Shown here in pieces: positions 58,238 to 64,000 of a stretch of 64,000 nt of DNA. The stretch lies in contig NZ_JACBYI010000001.1 of the NCBI RefSeq assembly GCF_019352175.1, positions 558,001 to 622,000 of the forward strand, given 5' to 3'. This stretch comes from Paenibacillus sp. S150 (GTDB lineage: Bacteria; Bacillota; Bacilli; Paenibacillales; Paenibacillaceae). The translations under genes were made by a program, and so were the position numbers. Each line of letters starts with the position of its first letter. The stretch's first letter is position 1. The notes under the pieces were generated by a model. It saw only the letters and a list, made by a program, of their open reading frames with translations, ran no database searches and had not been told where the DNA came from.

Positions 58238-58284
58238 CTATATTAGCGAAAAAGTTAAAAATCTAAACAAAGGGGTAATCCTTG

Positions 58285-59475
58285 ATGATCATTCAGCCAA
58301 AAACACGCGGCTTTATTTGCACAACCGCCCATCCGGAAGGGTGCGCCAAACAAATACAGGAACAGATCGATTATGTGAAAGCGCAGAAAAAGCTAACCGG
58401 ACCTGTGAATGTGCTCGTTATCGGCGCCTCCACCGGATATGGCCTGGCCTCGCGGATTGCCGCCGCTTTCGGTGCCGGTGCCAGTACCATCGGCGTATTC
58501 TTCGACAAAGCCGCAGAAGGCGTGCGCACCGCCTCCGCAGGCTGGTACAATTCCGCAGCCTTTGAACAGGCAGCCGTACAGCAGGGCCTCAAATCACACA
58601 GCATCGTAGGAGATGCTTTTTCCGATGCCATCAAGACCAAGACCATTGAACTCATCCAGGCGGAATACGGAACGGTAGATCTTGTGGTGTACAGTGTGGC
58701 CTCCCCGCGCCGTACCCATCCGGTGACAGGAGAAACCTTCTCTTCCGTTATCAAGCCGGTCGGCACCGCCTATACGAACAAAACGATGAACTTCCATACA
58801 GGAGAAGTATCCACGGTTACCATTGAACCGGCAACAGACGACGAGGTTCGCCAGACTATCGCCGTAATGGGCGGAGAAGATTGGGGCATGTGGATCGATC
58901 AGCTCCAGGAAGCCGGTGTGCTTGCGGACAGCGCAACAACCGTAGCATATTCCTACATCGGCCCTGCAGTCACCCATCCGATTTACCGGGACGGAACCAT
59001 CGGCCAGGCCAAAAATGATCTGGAGCAGACCGCCATCGCCTTGAATGAAAAGCTGAGCGCAAAAGGCGGACGCGCTTTTGTATCCGTCAACAAAGCCCTC
59101 GTCACACAGTCCAGCTCGGCTATTCCGGTGGTTCCACTGTACATTTCCGCGCTGTATAAAGTGATGAAGGAAAAAGATCTGCATGAAAATTGCATTCAGC
59201 AAATGTACCGTTTGTTCGCAGAGCACCTGTACAATGGCGGTGAAGCGGCAGCGGACGGCAGCCACCTGATCCGGATCGATGACTGGGAGATGCGCGAGGA
59301 TGTGCAGAACGAGGTCATGAGACGTTGGAACGAGCTGGAGACCGGCAACGTTCCTGAGCTTTCGGATCTTGAAGGCTACCGTGAAGACTTCTTCCACCTG
59401 TTCGGCTTCCAGACCGAAGGTGTGGACTACGGGGCCGATACCGATCCGGCAGTGGAGATTCCCAACCAGGTTTAA
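58285..59475 (+). CDS. fabV: Trans-2-enoyl-ACP/CoA reductase (NADH), FabV
   Basis: Last step of the fatty-acid elongation cycle, or of crotonyl-CoA reduction. 396 residues of the SDR-like FabV/Ter family. GASTGYG nucleotide motif at 47-53, with FFDKAAEG following; the active site Y-x8-K is Tyr234 and Lys243 (YRDGTIGQAK), close to Tyr235/Lys244 of characterised FabV. ATG at 58285 with AAAGGGG 9 nt upstream. FabV is triclosan-resistant in other bacteria. Divergent from bofC. Confidence 0.95.
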   Translation: MIIQPKTRGFICTTAHPEGCAKQIQEQIDYVKAQKKLTGPVNVLVIGASTGYGLASRIAAAFGAGASTIGVFFDKAAEGVRTASAGWYNSAAFEQAAVQQGLKSHSIVGDAFSDAIKTKTIELIQAEYGTVDLVVYSVASPRRTHPVTGETFSSVIKPVGTAYTNKTMNFHTGEVSTVTIEPATDDEVRQTIAVMGGEDWGMWIDQLQEAGVLADSATTVAYSYIGPAVTHPIYRDGTIGQAKNDLEQTAIALNEKLSAKGGRAFVSVNKALVTQSSSAIPVVPLYISALYKVMKEKDLHENCIQQMYRLFAEHLYNGGEAAADGSHLIRIDDWEMREDVQNEVMRRWNELETGNVPELSDLEGYREDFFHLFGFQTEGVDYGADTDPAVEIPNQV

Positions 59476-59500
59476 TTGTAATGCTGCCCTGCCAATATTG

Positions 59501-59540
59501 AAGAAGCCGCTCCCTGAAGCAAGCCGGGGGCGGCTTCTTT
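59501..59540 (+). terminator. Terminator of fabV
   Basis: AAGAAGCCGCTCCC pairs with GGGGGCGGCTTCTTT, with a short T tail. Confidence 0.92.
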
Positions 59541-59681
59541 GCGTTTGCTCTTAAGAGAGTACAAATTTATAGCGATTTAACAAATTATAGCCCTGACCCT
59601 TTGTTCGGGGTAGGCAGCTGAGTAACGTTCATATAAGGAGCGGCTCCATAATGTACAAGCGGAACGGAGAACCGGCTGCTG

Positions 59682-60296
59682 GTGTTCAACCTGACAACAG
59701 AGATTAACCCTGGCGCATTTGCGGGTCCGCTGTCAAGCCTGCTGGTCATTAAGAAAATGACACTGCTTCCTTATGTGCTCCAGATGCTTCGCAGAGGCCA
59801 TGTAATTCTTCTGCGGCTGGCCGGTCTCATCAGCAGCCTGCCGCTCAATATAAGCTTCCTGTCCTTCGTCATCCCATACTTTTCAGTCCGGGAGAATCAT
59901 TATCCGTTCCACCTAAGAGTTGGCATGCTTTCGCGATATTATCAGAACAGCAGCGGACTTGAGGACAACAAGGCGCTGCGGATCGGCGAGACGGTCACCT
60001 ATATCGAGGAGCATTTTCTGCAGCCAATTACGTTGCAATCCATGGCGGATATGGCCTATATGTCAACCTGCCAGTTTCTCAGGGTCTTCACCCGCAACTA
60101 TCAGACCACTCCTATGGATTACGTCATCCGCAAGCGGCTGGATTATTCCTGCACACTGCTGCGGAGCCCGGACCTGTCCATACCCCAGGTGGCCATGGAC
60201 AGCGGCTTTCATGACCAGAACTATTACTCCCGCCAGTTCCGCAATATATTCAACTGCACGCCAAGCGCTTACCGCGAGAAAATGCTTCATTCGTGA
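59682..60296 (+). pseudogene. AraC-family regulator, N-terminally truncated
   Basis: The frame from GTG (59682) gives 204 residues with an intact C-terminal AraC DNA-binding region: first HTH about 118-140 (LQSMADMAYMSTCQFLRVF), second about 165-190 (IPQVAMDSGFHDQNYYSRQF). Only the last part of a ligand domain precedes it. The good ribosome site (AAGGAG, about 59636) leads to an ATG at 59651 in another frame that stops after 18 codons, and the AraC frame has a stop at 59649. This suggests a frameshift or deletion in the N-terminal half. It may still be expressed as a truncated regulator. Confidence 0.7.
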
Positions 60297-60308
60297 CGGC
60301 ATTCCTGA

Positions 60309-61265
60309 TTAGTGCCCTGACTCCTCCGTACCGGCTGCAGCAGCGGACTCTTCCCTCTGGCGCAGCCTTCTCCGGTAAGCTCCGGGGGTTATGCCGAACC
60401 TCGCACTGAACAGCCGCGTCATGTAATTAGGGTCGCGGATGCCTACCCGTTCGGCAATGTCGGGAATGCCCAGCACCGTACCGCCCAGCAATTTTTTGGC
60501 TTCTTCCAGGCGCAGGTGCAGCACGTACTGCAGCGGGGTTGTGCCGATATGCTGCTTCATGCACCTCGTGATATAATCCGCCTGGAAATGCAGCTCCTCC
60601 TGAAGTCCTGCCAGATTAAACGGCTCTCTCCAGTGAGCATCCAGATAGGCTGCAGCCGCCCGGGCCAGCCGGACCGCCGGCTCCGGCAGGACAGTCCGCG
60701 CGCATTCCGCCTGAAGCAGAGCCATCAGCCCCGCCAGCAGAACATGGAGCCGGAGCGCATTTTCAGCGTTCAGCCGGCCGTGAAGCTCATTCATCTCATG
60801 TAAAACCGGCTCCAGTGCCTCTACATCGACTGCAGCGAACTTCGGCATATACAGCCGCTGCTGTGCAGAAGGCTCTTCATCCTCTACCGTCCCTTTAGCC
60901 AGCAGCGAAGACCATGGAATCTCCTCCTGCCGGATATAAGCCGGCTTGCCTTCATGGATGAAGTGAACCCAATATATCTCCGTATCCTCCCCGCACGCCC
61001 GGTACCCCTCATGCGGCAGTCCCGCCTCCAGTACCAGCAGCTTGCCCGGACCAACTGCATATTCCTTATCTTGTTCTTTCATGTAGAGCGTTCCGCGTTT
61101 AACCAATAGCAGATCGTACACACCGAAGGTGCGGGCGAAATGCCGGTCTCCCGGCGACCAGACGGCAAGCCCCACCGTGACGAACTGCGGCAGCGGCGGA
61201 ATGGCAAATTCCAGACACAGCACTGTATCTCTCTCCCCTGTAAAAGTCGATTTTATGCTATTCAA
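60309..61265 (-). CDS. AraC-family transcriptional regulator
   Basis: 318 residues. N-terminal cupin-type ligand domain (about 35-110, with GPGKLLVLEAGLPHEGY), then two HTH motifs in the C-terminal region (about 213-300, LAGLQEELHFQADYITRCM and IPDIAERVGIRDPNYMTRLF). It is divergent from the GH151-like gene with only 91 bp between starts, so it most likely controls it in response to a sugar. Confidence 0.9.
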   Translation of the reverse strand: MNSIKSTFTGERDTVLCLEFAIPPLPQFVTVGLAVWSPGDRHFARTFGVYDLLLVKRGTLYMKEQDKEYAVGPGKLLVLEAGLPHEGYRACGEDTEIYWVHFIHEGKPAYIRQEEIPWSSLLAKGTVEDEEPSAQQRLYMPKFAAVDVEALEPVLHEMNELHGRLNAENALRLHVLLAGLMALLQAECARTVLPEPAVRLARAAAAYLDAHWREPFNLAGLQEELHFQADYITRCMKQHIGTTPLQYVLHLRLEEAKKLLGGTVLGIPDIAERVGIRDPNYMTRLFSARFGITPGAYRRRLRQREESAAAAGTEESGH

Positions 61266-61356
61266 AGTCTATATTATCACTGGCTCCTCCGGCCGAAAAG
61301 AGGTACATTGACTGAGAATCCGCTTTTCATCCAACCATATAAGGGGCTGTTCATCA

Positions 61357-63342
61357 ATGCGTTTTCGTCAGATTCATCTCGATTTCCACACTTCCGAAGC
61401 CATTCCCGGCATCGGCAAGGAATTCTCCAGACCCCAGTTCCAGTCCATGCTGCGTACCGGTCATATAGATTCGGTCACGGTCTTCTCCAAATGCCATCAT
61501 GGCTGGGCTTACCATCCCAGTGAAGCCAATGAGATTCATCCGCATCTTTCCTTTGACCTGCTGGGGGAAATGATAACGGCAGCGCACGAAATCGGGGTGC
61601 TGACGCCGGTATACCTGTCAGCGGGGCTTGATGAGAAGCTTGCCCGCCGCCATCCCGAGTGGCTGATCCGCGATGCAGAGGACCGCACACGCTGGGTACA
61701 GGACTTTATGACGCCGGGTTACCATGAATTTTGCCTGGGCACGCCTTATCTGGATATTTTACTGGCGCAAATCCATGAGGTCGTCTCCCGGTACGACGCA
61801 GACGGCATCTTTCTGGACATTGTCGGCGTCCGTAAATGCCGCTGCCAGTATTGCGTAGCCGCGCTGCGGGCAGCCGGCCAGGATCCGCGCGATGAAGCCG
61901 CTGTCATTGCCCTGGGTGAACAGACTTATCTGAACTATGCGCGCCGTGTACGGGAGACTATCGATGCCGTTAAGCCTGGTCTTCCCGTCTATCACAACAA
62001 CGGCCATCAAAAGCGGGGCCGCCGGGACCTTGTCCTTGTCAACAGCCACCTCGAGCTGGAGTCGCTCCCGACCGGAGGCTGGGGCTACGATCACTTCCCG
62101 CTGTCGGCACGGTACGCCCAGACGCTGGGTATGGATTTTCTCGGCATGACCGGCAAATTCCATACCTCCTGGGGCGAATTCGGCGGCTACAAGCATCCGA
62201 ATGCACTGCGGTATGAAGCGGCTCTGAGCCTCGCCCATGGTGCCAAATGCTCCATCGGCGACCAGCTTCACCCCTCAGGCCTGATGGATGAAGCGACCTA
62301 TGCGCTGATCGGCACCGCCTATGCCGAGGTGAAAGCGAAGGAACAGTGGTGCAGCGGGGTACAATCCGTTGCCGACATCGCTGTTCTGTCCCTCGAGGCA
62401 GCGCGTGAAGCCTGTCCCGGCGGGCAGCTGCTGAAGGGGGAGCGCAATCTGGCCGATGCCGGGGCGGTGCGTATTCTCAGTGAAGGCCATTATCTGTATG
62501 ACATCGTAGATACACTGACCAATTTCACCGCCTACAAGGTGCTGATTCTGCCGGACGAGGTGCCGGTATGGCCGGAATTGGCCGCTGCAATAGCAGCCTT
62601 TACGGCAGGCGGCGGTAAGGTGCTGGCTACCGGGCGTTCGGGCCTGAATGCGGCAGGTGATGCATTTGCACTGGACCTGGGGATCAGCTGGCTGGGAGCC
62701 AATCCTTACCGGCCATCATATTTCCGTCCGCATTTCACTCCGGGCGCCCTGCTGCCCGCATCCTATGTGATGTATGGCGAAGGCCAGCTTGTGGAACTGG
62801 ACGGCGGATTCTCTCTGGGCCATTTGGAGAATCCGTATTTCAACCGCGATATCTTCACCTTTTCTTCACATCAGCACACGCCCGGTGCCAGGAAAGACAA
62901 TGGGCCTGGCATGATCGAGAGTGAAGGAGGGATCTACATCGCCTGGGATGTGTTCAGCGAATATGCAGATGGCGGCCATCTCATCCTTAAGGACATAGTA
63001 CTCCATGCGCTATCCCGGCTGCTCCCGCAGCCACTCCTGAGTACCAATCTGCCGGCGCGGGGAATCACAACCCTGCAGTACCAGCAGGCGGAGCAGCGGT
63101 ATGTGAACCATCTGCTCTATGCCGCCCCTGTACTGAAGGGACGCATTGAAGCCATCGAGGATATCGTGCCGCTGCGGGACATTTCTGTCAGCCTGCGCCT
63201 TCCGTCTCCCAGTCCCGTCCGCCGGGTCTATCTGGCCCCGTCGAAGATAGAGCTGCCGTTTACGGCAGGCCCAGAGGGCGAGCTCACCTACACCGTTCCT
63301 TATCTGGAGAATCATCAGATGGCTGTGATTGAGCTGGCCTAG
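61357..63342 (+). CDS. GH151-like alpha-L-fucosidase (cytoplasmic)
   Basis: 661 residues, no signal peptide, so it acts on imported oligosaccharides. The N-terminus (MRFRQIHLDFHTSE, then VFSKCHHGWAYHPSE and HPEWLIRD) matches the family of GH151 enzymes, which include Bifidobacterium and Paenibacillus alpha-L-fucosidases. The TIM barrel covers about 1-370, with a DGIFLDIVG segment as the probable catalytic Asp strand. A beta-galactosidase-trimerisation-like domain follows (about 395-580), then a beta-sandwich. ATG with AAGGGG 10 nt upstream. Substrate assignment is inference. Confidence 0.72.
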   Translation: MRFRQIHLDFHTSEAIPGIGKEFSRPQFQSMLRTGHIDSVTVFSKCHHGWAYHPSEANEIHPHLSFDLLGEMITAAHEIGVLTPVYLSAGLDEKLARRHPEWLIRDAEDRTRWVQDFMTPGYHEFCLGTPYLDILLAQIHEVVSRYDADGIFLDIVGVRKCRCQYCVAALRAAGQDPRDEAAVIALGEQTYLNYARRVRETIDAVKPGLPVYHNNGHQKRGRRDLVLVNSHLELESLPTGGWGYDHFPLSARYAQTLGMDFLGMTGKFHTSWGEFGGYKHPNALRYEAALSLAHGAKCSIGDQLHPSGLMDEATYALIGTAYAEVKAKEQWCSGVQSVADIAVLSLEAAREACPGGQLLKGERNLADAGAVRILSEGHYLYDIVDTLTNFTAYKVLILPDEVPVWPELAAAIAAFTAGGGKVLATGRSGLNAAGDAFALDLGISWLGANPYRPSYFRPHFTPGALLPASYVMYGEGQLVELDGGFSLGHLENPYFNRDIFTFSSHQHTPGARKDNGPGMIESEGGIYIAWDVFSEYADGGHLILKDIVLHALSRLLPQPLLSTNLPARGITTLQYQQAEQRYVNHLLYAAPVLKGRIEAIEDIVPLRDISVSLRLPSPSPVRRVYLAPSKIELPFTAGPEGELTYTVPYLENHQMAVIELA

Positions 63343-63403
63343 TAATTTGCGGCGGGATCGAACTACACACTTACGGAATCGAACCGCTCACTTAAATGAA
63401 ATC

Positions 63404-63452
63404 GGGAGACCGCAGCAGACTGTCATAACTTCTGTGACCTCCCTTTTTCACA
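63404..63452 (+). terminator. Possible terminator of the GH151-like gene
   Basis: GGGAG pairs with CTCCC around a partly paired loop and is followed by five T. Confidence 0.45.
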
Positions 63453-63534
63453 TCAGTGTCTTCTCAATTCCCGATGCCCAGGCATCCATAACGGCTGACC
63501 GAAGTGTACCCTTTACATTCGTTTACTTAGAAAG

Positions 63535-64000
63535 AAGCTCACTTACTTTGACAACTGGGCGGCGATCTTTGGTGATGTGGTGTCCTCCCTGGAAATCACC
63601 CGGAGGGCAGCGGCTACCGGATGAAATCCCGCTTTCCAAATTCCACAACCTGCCGGAACTGATGAATCTGTTTCGCCTGGCAGCGGACATTCAAACCGCT
63701 GGTATGCCGCAGTTGCCCGCGCCCGAACTGGGGGCGCGCAAGCCGCCGTTATCGTCAGTGAATGTTCTCCGTTTCAGCGGCAATTGATGGACGAGTTTAT
63801 AGTACGTGCCGAGCAGACCCGCAATAATGATGAAGACGCTTCGGAAGATAACATGCTCAAGCTAGACCCTGAAGCTAAACTGATGGCCATTGATCCCCGT
63901 CTGGTTCATGAGGACGCTCCCGTTGATCCCGACTCCAAATTAAATCGCTGCATCCATAACCAGAATATTCCGGTTGGTAAACTGCGTAACCGGCTCATTA
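63535..64000 (+). pseudogene. Relic of a giant SNF2-type helicase / N12-class methylase from a mobile element
   Basis: Four pieces in different frames read continuously as one protein: YFDNWAAIFGDVVSSLEIT (63549-63600), PEGSGYRMKSRF (about 63600-63635), SKFHNLPELMNLFRLAADIQ and on through MPQLPAPE (about 63635-63725), and QAAVIVSECSPFQRQLMDEF with EDNMLKLDPEAKL (about 63740-64000). This order matches the helicase region of the very large LtrC-like / N12-methylase proteins of integrative conjugative elements. At least three frameshifts make it non-functional. It continues past the window edge. Confidence 0.75.

Noticed and set aside
63329..63787. 152-codon plus-strand frame at the right end
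   Set aside because: Only its last third is meaningful, as one piece of the frameshifted helicase relic; the first part overlaps the end of the GH151-like gene and non-coding sequence.

Overview
The window comes from a spore-forming Firmicute, almost certainly a Paenibacillus or a close relative. It carries spoVB, bofC and a SpoIID/LytB protein, T-box leaders in front of aminoacyl-tRNA synthetase genes, strong AGGAGG-type ribosome binding sites with frequent GTG and TTG starts, and a GH9-GH48 cellulase pair with CBM3 modules. These assignments were made by reading motifs; no database search was run.

Most of the window is a chromosomal block whose order recalls the Bacillus subtilis run bofC-ruvAB-queA-tgt-yajC-spoVB-secDF-recJ-apt-relA-dtd-hisS-aspS-tcdA-rarA-cymR-yrvO-mnmA-yrrD-yrrI. 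Read right to left (mostly minus strand) it holds fabV (plus), bofC, ruvC-ruvA-ruvB, a SpoIID/LytB protein, queA, tgt, yajC, a PAP2 protein and a small YrzE-like membrane protein (both plus), a DUF421 protein, spoVB (plus), a ComN-like regulator, secD-secF, a degenerate cation diffusion facilitator, recJ, apt, a uracil permease (plus), relA-dtd, a PfpI-type protein and a small stress-type protein, hisS-aspS under a T-box, tcdA, a purine permease, helD, a chemoreceptor (plus), a CD3324-type HTH protein and rarA. The block is then interrupted by a secreted cellulase operon (cel9-cel48). After it come mnmA (plus), cymR (divergent), an SRAP protein (plus), a DUF523/TudS protein, an unrecognised acidic protein (plus), a cysteine desulfurase, a PRC-barrel protein with a small zinc-ribbon-like protein, an AI-2E family permease, and the 5' part of leuS behind its own T-box.

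The right end is more accessory: an N-terminally truncated AraC regulator, an intact AraC regulator divergent from a GH151-like alpha-L-fucosidase gene, and at the edge a frameshifted relic of the giant SNF2-type helicase/methylase found on conjugative elements.

The least explained material lies between genes. Three families of dispersed non-coding repeats occur. R1 (four copies) has a core of about 185 bp that is a long imperfect palindrome. R2 (four copies plus a fragment) is about 100 bp and built on a roughly 38-bp palindrome. R3 (three copies) is about 100 bp; two copies sit in the leaders of leuS and aspS. R1 and R2 share their first 20 or so bases and abut at one site. Two R1 copies differ by a clean 318-bp insertion that contains R3. 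A 51-bp tandem repeat with seven units stays open in several reading frames. No tRNA, rRNA, CRISPR array, intact insertion sequence or prophage was seen.
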